Assembly: GCF_000013645.1 (NCBI RefSeq)
Contig: NC_007953.1
Location: 1,364,001-1,428,000, forward strand
Direction: 5' to 3'
DNA: 64,000 nucleotides
From: Paraburkholderia xenovorans LB400
Lineage (GTDB): Bacteria; Pseudomonadota; Gammaproteobacteria; Burkholderiales; Burkholderiaceae
Positions 35,693 to 45,094 of this stretch are shown here, piece after piece. The position numbers and the translations under genes are program-made. The notes beneath the pieces were generated by a model. That model made no database searches. It was not told where the DNA came from and saw nothing but the letters and a program-made list of their open reading frames with translations. Position 1 is the first letter of the stretch, and each line of letters begins with the position of its first letter.

Positions 35693-36577
35693 ATGCCAAC
35701 CGCTCAAACAAAAAAAGAGAAGCGACCGCCAGCGTCTATCGAAAGCCGGATTGCGGAGTGCTACGACGAACTGTCCGAGATCGATCAGCGGCTTGCGGAC
35801 GTGATTCTGAGTGCGCCGGGGCAACTGGCGATGCAAACCGCCACTGAACTTGCGTCCAGCGCGCAAGTGTCAAAGGCAACCGCCACGCGGTTTTTCCAGA
35901 AGCTGGGCTATGCGTCTTATGACGACGCCCGCGCGATTGCGCGCGCGGCACAGGTCGGCGGTTCGCCGCTGTATCTGCAGGACAGAGGCCGTAAAACGGC
36001 GGGATCGAAACTCGACGATGTGATCCAGAGGCATCTGCAACACGAAGTCGAAAACATGGCTAACACCTATCGTTCGCTCGATACGCAGGTGCTAAGCGAA
36101 GTGGTCGACGCCATCGCGCAGGCGCGGCGGGTGGCGATCATTGGCTACCGGCATAGCTATACGGTCGCCACGATGATCCGGCGAGAGCTGATTCAGGTCC
36201 GTTCGGACGTGATGTTACTGCCCGCGCCCGGCGACACGATTGGCGAATATCTAGCCGACCTGAACGCGAAGGATCTCGCGATCGTCATCGGCTTGCGCCG
36301 CCGTGTGCCGGCGGTGGGACTTGCGACGGCCGCGCTGGCCGAGGCCGGCGTGCCGGTTGTGTATATGTCGGATGTGATTGCAGGCAAACCCGCGCGACTG
36401 GCGCGCTGGGTGATCCGCTGTCACACGGACGGCCTGATGCTGTTCGATAGCAAGGCCGGTATGACTGCGGTGGTCAATTTGATCTGCTCGCTGGTCGCGG
36501 AGCGGGTGCTCGATCGCAGCAACAGCCATTTGCAGCGCGTCGAAGTGCTGCACGACAGCTTGCGGGAACTGGAGTGA
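35693..36577 (+). CDS. RpiR-family transcriptional regulator
   Basis: About 294 residues: N-terminal HTH_6 domain (about 15-85, with LASSAQVSKATATRFFQKLGYASYDD) and C-terminal SIS sugar/ligand-binding domain (about 115-265, starting RRVAIIGYRHSY). ATG 35693 fits the family length; the open frame runs further upstream to 35528 through the operator region and that part is not protein-like. Divergent from the DUF1989/allantoicase operon, which it probably represses. Confidence 0.88.
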   Translation: MPTAQTKKEKRPPASIESRIAECYDELSEIDQRLADVILSAPGQLAMQTATELASSAQVSKATATRFFQKLGYASYDDARAIARAAQVGGSPLYLQDRGRKTAGSKLDDVIQRHLQHEVENMANTYRSLDTQVLSEVVDAIAQARRVAIIGYRHSYTVATMIRRELIQVRSDVMLLPAPGDTIGEYLADLNAKDLAIVIGLRRRVPAVGLATAALAEAGVPVVYMSDVIAGKPARLARWVIRCHTDGLMLFDSKAGMTAVVNLICSLVAERVLDRSNSHLQRVEVLHDSLRELE

Positions 36578-36672
36578 ACCCGGCTTCAGTAAAAAGCGAC
36601 ATCGTATATTAGAGATTCTTCGCGGGCCATGAACCTGATTAAATTCTCTGAGATTGCTCTGCTTCAGAATTG

Positions 36673-37190
36673 TGACCTGCCCCCGGCAAACAGCGCCATC
36701 CGGAGTCTAGTAAAGTTCGTTTTCGGAGAAGACGAACATGAAGAAGCGCTTTACGGAACAGCAAATCATCGGGTTTCTGAAGGAAGCCGAGGCCGGTATG
36801 CCGGTCAAGGAACTGTGCAGGAAGCATGGGTTCAATGATGCTTCGTTTTACACCTGGCGCGCGAAGTTTGCCGGCATGGAAGTCTCGGACGCACGCCGGC
36901 TGAAAGACCTGGAGGCTGAGAACTCGCGGCTGAAGAAGCTGCTGGCCGAGGTAATGCTCGACATGGAAGCATTGAAGGTTGTCGTCAAGGGAAAGCCCTG
37001 AGCCCGCAAGCCAAGCGCGAAGCAGTGGTGGCGATTCGGGAGAAGGTCAACATCTCCGAGCGCCGCGCCTGCCGGCTTGTCGGGCTTTCTCGCAGCGTGC
37101 AGCATTACAAAGCGAAGCCGGACCTCGAGAATGAAGCGTTGACGGTTCGTCTGGTGGAGTTGGCGCCGTCGCAAGCGCCGCGGCGTAATG
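36673..37190 (+). mobile_element. truncated IS3-family element (IS407-like)
   Basis: The element appears to start at about 36673 with TGACCTGCCCCCGG, the sort of end seen in IS407-group elements. It encodes an intact OrfA and then only the first ~60 codons of OrfB (VVAIREKVNISERRACRLVG, SVQHYKAKP) before homology breaks off near 37190, where a tyrosine-recombinase fragment in the opposite orientation begins. The right end and the DDE catalytic domain are missing. Confidence 0.7.
36738..37001 (+). CDS. IS3-family transposase OrfA
   Basis: 87 residues: MKKRFTEQQIIGFLKEAE, HTH segment PVKELCRKHGFNDASFYTWRAKF and a C-terminal leucine-zipper-like stretch LKDLEAENSRLKKLLAEVML. GGAG lies 9 bases before the ATG. 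In the intact element OrfA binds the ends and is joined to OrfB by programmed frameshifting; here OrfB is truncated, so the element cannot move by itself. Confidence 0.87.
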   Translation: MKKRFTEQQIIGFLKEAEAGMPVKELCRKHGFNDASFYTWRAKFAGMEVSDARRLKDLEAENSRLKKLLAEVMLDMEALKVVVKGKP

Positions 37191-37224
37191 ATTGAGCGCG
37201 AGCAACTGGCATTGCCGGGCGCAC

Positions 37225-37423
37225 CTCGCTTCTGGTGAGATTGCATGCTCGCAACTTGCTGTCGATCGCAAGGTTGAACATCGCAAGATCGTGAGTCATC
37301 CCTGCCAACTGCAGGCGGATACGGATCGCCCAGATCTCCCTGAGTTTCAGTGGCGGCTTCTGGCCCGTCAGCTTTCCTTTGTTCCACGGCGCGCGCCGTA
37401 CGATCAATACCGATCGCTTCCAT
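37225..37423 (-). pseudogene. tyrosine recombinase N-terminal fragment (copy 4)
   Basis: From ATG 37423, with AGGAG upstream, the minus strand encodes MEAIGIDRTAR and then, in a shifted frame, WNKGKLTGQKPPLKLREIW and DLAMFNLAIDSKLRACNLTR, the N-terminal part of the recombinase whose C-terminal parts lie at 7.7, 9.2 and 19.1 kb. It ends at the truncated IS3 element, so this insertion or a later deletion removed the catalytic domain. Confidence 0.68.
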
Positions 37424-37574
37424 CACAATTCTCCTTTCAACGGAAGCAAAATCAGTCTGCGCCTGTGGGCGGCGGACGCTGTACGCCCCCTTTCGGTCAG
37501 TGGAATTGAGACCCTTCAATGGCGGGCTTAAAGTTAACAAAGGACGCTCAGCCGGCAGGATGCCAACATGCTTG

Positions 37575-38216
37575 TCATCCCACCAGGATGACCTCAATTC
37601 GCTCCTTTCCTCGACCCGTATTTTTGCGTTTAAGTTTCACTGCACCAATCTCGTGAGTCGATTTTGGATGCGTGCCTCCACACGCCATCATCGCAAAGCC
37701 ATCAACTTTCCAGTATCTTCGCTGTGTCTGGACATCGCTGAAATCTGTGAGGATAGCGAGGTCGCGTGCCGTCAAATCTGCTGCCGCTGATTCAATCTCT
37801 GGAAACAACGGCGCGAGGCTGACATCACTCGCGAAATCGATGCGCGCCTTATCTTGCGCGATGTGGGCGCCGATACGCTCGATGCCCGGGCGCAGCCGAT
37901 ATACCAACTGCAAGACCATTTCTGCGGCAAAGTGCAGGCGCATCAATCGATACCGTCTCTCCCAGTCAATGCGCCATGTGACGCAGTCCCCCACGCTTAG
38001 CGAATGGTCGTGCGGCAAGGTATAAACGATTTCCAGGCCAAGCTTTTCGGCCTTGATAACCGGGTATCCGGCAAGTGAACCACAATCGCTTTCCTGGCCG
38101 CCAGAGAAGGCAAAAAATATCGTCGCCTCGACCTGCACCTGCTCACCGTCCACTTGACTGACGATTGTGTCCAGCGCTGTTTGGTAAGGTTCGTCCCAGA
38201 ATACTTTTCGTGTCAC
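37575..38216 (-). CDS. stand-alone alanyl-tRNA editing protein (AlaX-like)
   Basis: About 213 residues homologous to the AlaRS editing domain, which removes Ser or Gly from mischarged tRNA-Ala. Motifs: FWDEPYQT near the start, TIFFAFSGGQESDCG, RLMRLHFAAEM and ACGGTHPKSTHEIG. The zinc site normally reads HxxxH...CxxxH; here it is H95-F-A-A-E99 with C179 and H183, so one His is replaced by Glu, as I recall for a proteobacterial subgroup. The GTG at 38216 gives the family N-terminus VTRKVFW; the frame is open further upstream. Confidence 0.85.
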   Translation of the reverse strand: MTRKVFWDEPYQTALDTIVSQVDGEQVQVEATIFFAFSGGQESDCGSLAGYPVIKAEKLGLEIVYTLPHDHSLSVGDCVTWRIDWERRYRLMRLHFAAEMVLQLVYRLRPGIERIGAHIAQDKARIDFASDVSLAPLFPEIESAAADLTARDLAILTDFSDVQTQRRYWKVDGFAMMACGGTHPKSTHEIGAVKLKRKNTGRGKERIEVILVG

Positions 38217-38349
38217 GATCTGACTAGCCCTGTTTTTTCCTGAAAAGGAGAATACGGTAATCCAGCCGAACTTGGGTGGCTTGTACGATCTTGCGATCGG
38301 CGGCCTGCCTATTTCGTTGAGCGCAAGCGGGGACGCATACCTTTGCTTT

Positions 38350-39222
38350 CTAACCACTTATCGTGAAAGCGGGATTTTCCTTCACGATCTTCAGCAAAAA
38401 ATCCATGACTGCGCGTACATGTGGCGACCGGCGCAGGTCCCGATGGACTGCCAGCCAAATATCCCGCGAAAACGGTTCACCGTCGTATGCAACACGTTGC
38501 AGCTTCGCATCGGTATCCGCCAGGAAGTCTGGTAGGCCAGCCACGCCAGCACCTGCCTGAGTTGCTGCCAGATGGCCATTAATATCGCTGATTTCGCACG
38601 CGATTGGTCTACCCCTGGCAACGCTCATCAACCACTTTTGCTGTGGCATGTCCGTGAATCCGGCATCGTAGGAGATGAACTCCCAGGCAGACGGATTATG
38701 CAGGTGCGGATAGTCCCTGCTGGCGTATAGGTCGAATGACATACGCCCTAGCTTGCGCACGACGCTGGTCCCTTCCTCGGGCCGAACCAGTCTCAGAGCG
38801 ACATCCGCCTCCCTTCGACTGAGGGAAATCTGCCGCGCCTCGCCCGAAACAGATAACTGCACGCCGGGATGCACGCGCCGAAAGTCCGCGAGATGCTTCG
38901 CCAGAAAATGGGCCACTAGCACCGGCGGTGCGCTCAGCGAGACCTTACCGCTCAACGGAGAGCGGCTGGCATCCACGAATCGCTCAATCGCGTACGCGTC
39001 TTCTTCCATTCCCTGCGCCAGTTCGAACACACGCTGGCCAATCAGAGTGAGCTTGCAAGCCCTGGGGAGGCGTTCGATCAATCGCGTCTTGATTTCGTCC
39101 TCCAGCGCGCTCAAGCGTCGGCTCACCGTCGCGTGATCGACCTTCAGGCTGCGAGCGGCGCCGGACAACGTGCCGATGCGCGCGACGGCCAGGAAATGGC
39201 GAACGTTTTCCCAATCGAACAT
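38350..39222 (-). CDS. LysR-family transcriptional regulator
   Basis: 290 residues. HTH segment FLAVARIGTLSGAARSLKVDHATVSRRLSALE (about 10-42) followed by an effector domain from about 90 (GKVSLSAPPVLVAHFL). Divergent from the MFS exporter at 39324 with a dyad operator between them, so it is its probable regulator. Confidence 0.92.
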   Translation of the reverse strand: MFDWENVRHFLAVARIGTLSGAARSLKVDHATVSRRLSALEDEIKTRLIERLPRACKLTLIGQRVFELAQGMEEDAYAIERFVDASRSPLSGKVSLSAPPVLVAHFLAKHLADFRRVHPGVQLSVSGEARQISLSRREADVALRLVRPEEGTSVVRKLGRMSFDLYASRDYPHLHNPSAWEFISYDAGFTDMPQQKWLMSVARGRPIACEISDINGHLAATQAGAGVAGLPDFLADTDAKLQRVAYDGEPFSRDIWLAVHRDLRRSPHVRAVMDFLLKIVKENPAFTISG

Positions 39223-39254
39223 CTGTGCATTTCCTCAAGGATGATGTGCAGTTA

Positions 39255-39271
39255 TGTGGAATATTCGCACA
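39255..39271. promoter_or_regulatory. LysR-type dyad between regulator and MFS gene
   Basis: TGTGGAATATTCGCACA: TGTG/CACA arms around GAATATTC give a near-perfect inverted repeat with the T-N11-A pattern of LysR boxes, centred in the 101-base divergent gap. Confidence 0.55.
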
Positions 39272-39323
39272 CAGCCAATATGCCTAACATTGGAGCTACT
39301 TCAGCCGACACGGTTTATTCCAC

Positions 39324-40733
39324 ATGAACATGCCCATGAGCCGCGATCAACGCGGTACTCTCGCCGCCGCAGGACTGGGCTTTGTCGTCGTTTTGCTTGA
39401 TGTCAGCGTTGTCAACGTTGCGCTCGATGCCTTGCGAGCCCGTTTCGCCACCGACGTGACCGGCCTGCAATGGGTTGTCAATGCATATACGCTAGCGTTT
39501 GCGTCGCTACTCCTCACGACAGGCGCTTTAGGCGACCGCTTCGGCGCAAAGCGAATCTTCACCGCAGGATTCGCAGTCTTTACGCTGGCATCGATCGGGT
39601 GTGGAATTGCCGACTCATTGCCACTTCTTGTAGCGGCACGCGTCGTACAGGGCATTGGCGCCGCGCTGCTGGTGCCCAATTCACTGGCCATGCTGCGCCA
39701 GGCGTTCCCGGATATGCAGCAAAGAAGCCGCGCTGTGGGCTGGTGGGGCGCTGCGGGAGGAATCGCGCTTGCCGCTGGACCGGTTTTGGGCGGCCTCCTG
39801 GTAACGCACGTGGGTTGGCGCAGCATTTTCCTGATTAACCTGCCTATCGGCGTCGCGGGCGTGGCACTTACTCTCCGTCACGCTGCAGCGGCCGTATCTA
39901 CGCATAATCGAAGCATTGATCTTCCGGGCCAACTGGCGGCTATTGTCGCGTTGGTAGCATTGACCGTGTGCCTTACAGAAGCGGCCCGGCTCGGCTGGCG
40001 TCACCCTTTGGTCTATGGTGCGCTGCTGCTTTCAGTGGTTGCCACCCTGGCTTTTCTTTGGCTGGAGTCACGAAGCACGGAGCCGATGCTCCCATTGTCG
40101 CTGTTTCGAACGGCTACGTTCTCTGTGGCGTCAGTCGCCGGCGTGATCGTGAACTTTGCTTACTACGGTTTGATCTTTGTTTTCAGTCTCTTCTTTCAAA
40201 TAGAGCAGAACCTGTCAGCTCAATGGACCGGCCTCGCGTTTTTGCCCATGACAGCTGTTCTAATGGGAGTGAATATTCTGGCAGGCCGGCTGCTCAACCG
40301 AATCGGTGCAAAGAAACTCATGATTGCCGGCATGGTGATTGCCGCGTCGGGTTATCTGCTTCTGTTGCCGGTCAGCACAAACGGTTCGTACTGGATGCTG
40401 GTCCTGCCAATGCTCGTTGCCGCAAGCGGCATTGCCCTGATGGTGCCAACCATGACAAACGTCACACTGTCATCTGTAGATGCCTCCCGCTCCGGTGTCG
40501 CGTCGGGAATACTCAACTCAGCGAGGCAGGTCGGCGGCATGTTAGGGGTAGCGGTGTTCGGTTTTTTCGTACGCGATACCAGTCATGATGGATTTATGCA
40601 AGGCATGCATCTTTCCATCATGACCGCCGCGGTGCTCCTGTTGTGCGGCAGCGTGATATGCCTGTACGGAATTAGAACGCCGCGGCCCGCGCACGTTGAG
40701 ACCAATCCCAAGGTTCTGGCCTCTGACAGTTAA
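39324..40733 (+). CDS. MFS drug/solute exporter, DHA2 (EmrB/QacA) type
   Basis: 469 residues with about 14 hydrophobic helices. Features are LLDVSVVNVALDALRARF (motif D1), TGALGDRFGAKRIF (motif A), RVVQGIGAALLVPNSLAML (motif B) and GPVLGGLL (motif C of antiporters). Proton-coupled export of drugs or aromatic compounds is usual for the family. No membrane-fusion partner gene is adjacent. Divergent from its likely LysR regulator. Confidence 0.92.
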   Translation: MNMPMSRDQRGTLAAAGLGFVVVLLDVSVVNVALDALRARFATDVTGLQWVVNAYTLAFASLLLTTGALGDRFGAKRIFTAGFAVFTLASIGCGIADSLPLLVAARVVQGIGAALLVPNSLAMLRQAFPDMQQRSRAVGWWGAAGGIALAAGPVLGGLLVTHVGWRSIFLINLPIGVAGVALTLRHAAAAVSTHNRSIDLPGQLAAIVALVALTVCLTEAARLGWRHPLVYGALLLSVVATLAFLWLESRSTEPMLPLSLFRTATFSVASVAGVIVNFAYYGLIFVFSLFFQIEQNLSAQWTGLAFLPMTAVLMGVNILAGRLLNRIGAKKLMIAGMVIAASGYLLLLPVSTNGSYWMLVLPMLVAASGIALMVPTMTNVTLSSVDASRSGVASGILNSARQVGGMLGVAVFGFFVRDTSHDGFMQGMHLSIMTAAVLLLCGSVICLYGIRTPRPAHVETNPKVLASDS

Positions 40734-41461
40734 GGCCGCAGTCTGCATGCTGTGCAGGCGCGCGGGAATGGCAATGACTTATGTCGACCTGTAAGCGGAC
40801 ACGCTGGAGTTTGAGCTGAACGGCTCCAGTTGGCCGACTCCGGAAGCACAAGGCCAGCGATGCAAGCCGCGGCAGGCGGCTAGACCGAACTTCCATAGTC
40901 GCCCCCTTCCCGGCCGTTCACGACCTCACCAGACGTTCGGCCGCTCTGCGGGATTGAACGGCCATTCGTTCCTGGGCGACCAGCGGCGCCTCATCGGCTA
41001 AGCGATCTCCGACCTCAGAACCCGTACCGTGCGCCGCCATTGATCAGTCCGCCTAAATCCGCCATTACCCACCTTCTGCTGCCCGAGTGAACGCTGACGG
41101 AAGCTGCCGCGATCTCGGGAGCGAGGTACACATCGAGCTGTTGCCGGCAGCGTGGGCCACGCCGCGTCCCGGTTACGTGCGCAACCTTTGCGAACCCGCA
41201 AGCCGGCTACCCGGAAGCGGATAGCAAAGATGGCACCGCGGCCTTCCGGTTGACCGCGCTGGCGCCCTCGTCCGATCCCGGGGAAGCGGGCGAAGGCGCC
41301 ACACTATGTGCGCGCCGGCACGAGGAAACGCGCCAATACTTCGTACTTTATAGACAGCCCTAATTTCGTTACGACGGTTGCCCAATATACTCGCCGGCAC
41401 GGATGGCGGCCGTCAGCCGCCCGCCCCTTGTCCCCATCCTGCGGCCTGACGGAGGTCGATC
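40734..41461. other. intergenic stretch with dispersed repeat and no recognised gene
   Basis: 728 bases between the MFS gene and the multicopper oxidase gene. It holds repeat copy B at 40829-40925 and further repeat-like sequence to about 40985. The last ~60 bases lead to the multicopper oxidase start, with an excellent GGAGG. No protein-like frame was seen. Confidence 0.5.
40829..40925. repeat. dispersed intergenic repeat, copy B
   Basis: Aligns to 29178-29278 over about 97 bases (shared blocks GTTGGCCGACTCC, CAAGG, GCCGCGGCAG, CGGCTAG, CCGAAC, ATAGTCG). It lies about 95 bases after the MFS stop. Confidence 0.6.
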
Positions 41462-43756
41462 ATGCGGTCCACTCGATGGTTCGCCGCCGTTGCGGCGTGC
41501 GCGGCGTTGTTCTGCTGGCTGCCGGCGCTCGGTCAACAGCCGGGCGACGCGCGCTCGTTCGTCGACCTCGGTCACCCGGCGAACGCCATTCAAGCCGGCA
41601 CGGCCGGCACCGCCAGCGCGCCGCTGTTCGCGCACCCCGACTGCGGCGCCAGCGTCTACGCGTTCGCCGGCACTACATCGCTGACCCTCAATGTCGGCTA
41701 TGCCACATACCGGCTCTACAATCCGTCGACAAATGCGTACGACACGCTGAAGATGCGCGCTTACAACGGCTGCCCCATGGGGCCGACGATCAACGTCGCA
41801 CCAGGCGGCCAGTTCAATGTCCACCTCGCGAACCACCTGCCGCCCGAATCGGCCGCGACGTGCCCGCCGAACCCCGCTCATAACACCCCACATTGCTTCA
41901 ACACGGTCAACCTGCATACGCACGGCATGCACGTATCGCCGTCGGGGCACTCGGACAACGTCTTCGTGGAGTTGCCGCCCGGCACGTCGTTCGATTACGC
42001 CTATCAGATACCGCGCAACCACCCGTCGGGAACGTTCTGGTATCACTCACACGAGCACGGATCGACAGCGATCGACGTCACGAGCGGCATGGAAGGCGTC
42101 CTGATCGTGCGCGGCAACCGCACCGCGGCGCAGCGCGCGGCGAACGACGGCATCGCCGACATCGATACGATCCTTCGCGACGGCCAGTTCAACGTGCCGT
42201 TTCGCGAGCACGTGTTCCTGTTCCAGCAGATCGAATATGGTTGCTTCGACAATTCCTCGCCAGCAGCGGCGCCGCTCGCGGACCCGACCACATTCGAATG
42301 GATATGCCCGCAGGGGACCGTGGGCGAGCTGCGCAACTACACGCACCAGCTTGCGTTCGTTGCCGATCCACGGCCCGGCTACGCCGGCCAGTTCAACACG
42401 ACGTGGGCGATTTCGGGCCGCTACACGCAGATCAACGGAAAAGTGCAGCCGATCTTCCCCGCCGCGAACGACCGCGTGCCGGCCGGCGAGATCCGGCGTT
42501 TGCGGCTCGTGCACGGCGGCAATCGCGACACGATCAACTTCAAGATCGTACGGGCCAACCTTGCCGCGCCTGGCGGCACGAACGGCGTCAATAGCGAAGC
42601 CGATCTCGACGCCGTGACGGCGCAGGCAACGGCGCTGTTGGCTGGCAAACGCAGCAAAGCGAGCCAGGCGACGACACTCGACACCCTCTGCAGCGGCGAG
42701 CTCGTGAAACAGGTCGAGATCGCCGTGGACGGCATCACGCGCAACGCAATGGTCGAAAAGGACGTCACGACGCTGGATCCCGGCTATCGCAGTGACGTGC
42801 TGGTCGCGTTCCCGCGTCCGGGGCTCTACTGCATGCTCGACGAAGCGGCCGAGGCGTCGGCGACGATCAACTATCGGCCGAACGCGGGCAATGTGAAAGA
42901 CCGGAGGTTACTGGCGTTTGCCCGCGTCGGCCCCGGCACCAACATTCCCGACTACACGCCCGACGGCGACGGTCACTCGAAATACTGGCAATACGTGCGC
43001 AATCGTCTGGTCGACGCCAACCCCGACCTGCCCGCCGACGTCCTCGCGGATCTCCGCAAACTCGACACGCACGTCTTCGCGCCGCACCAGCCGATCGAGG
43101 GGCCTGTCAACGTGAAGGCACCGACGGTGTTCGACGTGACTGTCTCGGGCGGTGCGCCGCAGTTCACGATCAACGGCGAGACGTACGATCCGTCGCGCGT
43201 CGACTACACGGCGACGCTCGGCAGCACAGACGAATGGCGACTGACGGCGGGCCCGGCGGGCGGCCACGTATTCCATATTCACGTGAATCCGTTCGAGATC
43301 GTCGATATTCAGAATCCGGGCGGCGTATCGATCTTCGACACGAACGGCGCCTGCACGGCCCAGGAAATTGCCACCGGGGACCTCGAATACTGCACGCTGC
43401 ATGGGGTGTTTCTCGACACGCTCTACCTCAAACCCGGCTATACGGTCGTGATGCGCACACGCTACGAGGACTTCACCGGCGAGTTCGTCATGCACTGCCA
43501 CATCCTCGATCATGAAGACTCGGGCATGATGCAAAACGTCGAAATCGTATCGCCGACGACCGCGTTCATCTCGCGGCTGACGTCACCGATCGCGGCGGCC
43601 GGCGAGCGCGTCGAATCGTGGGCGAGACGCGCGCTAGGCCGGCAACCCGATGTCGATCTGGCATTGTCGGCCCCCCTCTGCCGTGCGGGAAGCGCGTACG
43701 CGCCGCTTCAGCCGCTTCGTCGATCCAGTGCTGAACGGCTTCGGGATCGGTCGTGA
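41462..43756 (+). CDS. secreted multicopper oxidase
   Basis: 764 residues with a signal peptide (to about LGQQ, 26). All four copper-ligand clusters are present: LHTHGMH (152-157), WYHSHEHG (193-200), HVFHIHVNPFEI (about 601-612) and MHCHILDHEDSGMM (about 677-690). They supply the type 1, 2 and 3 copper sites, so it should oxidise phenols or metal ions with oxygen in the periplasm. GGAGG stands 7 bases before ATG 41462. The last ~60 residues are Arg/Ala-rich and read antisense through the end of the converging asparaginase pseudogene, suggesting loss of an earlier stop. Confidence 0.9.
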   Translation: MRSTRWFAAVAACAALFCWLPALGQQPGDARSFVDLGHPANAIQAGTAGTASAPLFAHPDCGASVYAFAGTTSLTLNVGYATYRLYNPSTNAYDTLKMRAYNGCPMGPTINVAPGGQFNVHLANHLPPESAATCPPNPAHNTPHCFNTVNLHTHGMHVSPSGHSDNVFVELPPGTSFDYAYQIPRNHPSGTFWYHSHEHGSTAIDVTSGMEGVLIVRGNRTAAQRAANDGIADIDTILRDGQFNVPFREHVFLFQQIEYGCFDNSSPAAAPLADPTTFEWICPQGTVGELRNYTHQLAFVADPRPGYAGQFNTTWAISGRYTQINGKVQPIFPAANDRVPAGEIRRLRLVHGGNRDTINFKIVRANLAAPGGTNGVNSEADLDAVTAQATALLAGKRSKASQATTLDTLCSGELVKQVEIAVDGITRNAMVEKDVTTLDPGYRSDVLVAFPRPGLYCMLDEAAEASATINYRPNAGNVKDRRLLAFARVGPGTNIPDYTPDGDGHSKYWQYVRNRLVDANPDLPADVLADLRKLDTHVFAPHQPIEGPVNVKAPTVFDVTVSGGAPQFTINGETYDPSRVDYTATLGSTDEWRLTAGPAGGHVFHIHVNPFEIVDIQNPGGVSIFDTNGACTAQEIATGDLEYCTLHGVFLDTLYLKPGYTVVMRTRYEDFTGEFVMHCHILDHEDSGMMQNVEIVSPTTAFISRLTSPIAAAGERVESWARRALGRQPDVDLALSAPLCRAGSAYAPLQPLRRSSAERLRDRS

Positions 43757-44766
43757 AGGTCAATATCAGCATCAGCAGGATTCGCAACCTCGGCGCGGCG
43801 AGATCGCTGCCAGCGAGCATCCCGGAGCGCCGCAGGAAGTCCTGCGAAGGCACGACGCCACGTGGTGCGCGGGTCGCCTGTACAACGATCACGCCAGCGC
43901 GCGCGGCGTCCGCCAGCCCTTGCATTTCGCCGTTTGCCGGCCTGCCGGGAAGCAGCCCGGCGCTGACCAGTCCCCGGCTGCCCGCAGCGACGAAAGCATC
44001 GACGGGCACGCGATCCGCCCCGGCGTAGGACATCACGATATCGACGCGGGGCAGAGACTGCATCGCATCGAGATCCACCGGCAAGCGCGCTCGCGCGGCG
44101 GGTGGCAGCCGACGCAGGGTCACCTTGCCCGATGGTTCCACGCGGCCGAGCGGACCGAATTGCGGCGCCTCGAATGCCGCGAGTTCAAAGCTGGCGGCCT
44201 TGGTCACATCGCGCGCACTGAAGACGAGATTGTCCGTCACGACGAGCACACCCGCGTGGCGGTTCGAAGCGGCGCTGGCGACGGCCAGCGCGCCGCGCAG
44301 ATTGGCGGGCACATCGCTGCCCGCCCGTATTGGACGGGCGCTGCGCGCCGGTGACGACGACGGGCACAGGCAGGTCGAGCGTCAGGTCGAGGAACCACGC
44401 GGTCTCTTCCAACGTCGCCGTGCCGTGGGTGACGACGAATCCGGTGATATCCGGATCGCGGTTTGCCGTATCGCGGATCAGCCTGGCGAGCGCCAGCCAG
44501 TCTGCTGGGGTAATGGCCGTGCTGCCGAGCGCGCGAAACGGGATCGGCACGAGTTCGACCGCAGCGGCTACGTTGCCGAGTTCGCCCAGGTCGTCGAGCA
44601 GCTTCTCGATCGGGTGGGTGACGCCGCTTTCGGCGTATTCGACCCAGTCGAACCGGTCGCGTGCATGCATGGCGAAGGTGCCGCCGGTGCCGATCACCGC
44701 GATGCGAGGTTTGGCGGCCTGCATGCGAGCATGCAGCGCGTAAGGCCGGGGCGCGGCGAACGTCAT
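43566..44766 (-). pseudogene. L-asparaginase, frameshifted
   Basis: Starts at ATG 44766 overlapping the Rieske stop (ATGA). It encodes RIAVIGTGGTFAMHARD through PVVVTGAQRPSNT in one frame. A one-base excess in the GC run at about 44319-44327 moves the rest (SDVPANLRGALAVASAA to RILLMLILTFTTDPEAV) to another frame. In addition the conserved HGTDT catalytic motif reads THGTATLEET, losing the Asp. The reading frame continues about 47 residues past the usual end to 43566, overlapping the multicopper oxidase gene by 191 bases. Confidence 0.8.
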
Positions 44767-45041
44767 GGCCGTGGTTCCGCAGCGATGCCGGTTGCGATAA
44801 AGACGTCGCCGCGTTCCACTTTCACGGCATGGCAGCGTGCATCCCGGGTGAGCGGCGCGCATACTGCGCGGCCGGTCCGCACGTCGAACACGCCGGCGTG
44901 CAACGGACACTCCACTTCGTGGCCCTCGAACTCGCCTTCGGAGAGCCGCGCATGTCCGTGCGTACAGAGGTCGTCGAGTGCATAGACGTTCCCATCCACG
45001 TTGAACAGCGCGAGTTTGCGGCAGTCGACTTCCACGCCGCG
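44763..45041 (-). pseudogene. Rieske [2Fe-2S] ferredoxin, N-terminally truncated
   Basis: From about 45038 the minus strand encodes VEVDCRKLALFNVDGNVYA, then the cluster ligands CTHGHARLSEG and CPLHAGVFD and a normal C-terminus. It resembles ferredoxins of aromatic-ring dioxygenases. The first ~20 residues are absent: sequence upstream of 45040 is foreign and joins the MFS fragment head-to-head. An open frame continues to 45173, so a hybrid protein could in principle be made; the iron-sulfur ligands are intact. Confidence 0.65.
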
Positions 45042-45094
45042 ACTCGTAGTAGTGCACCGCGAAGCACCACGGCGAATGCTGGAACCAGCCAAGC

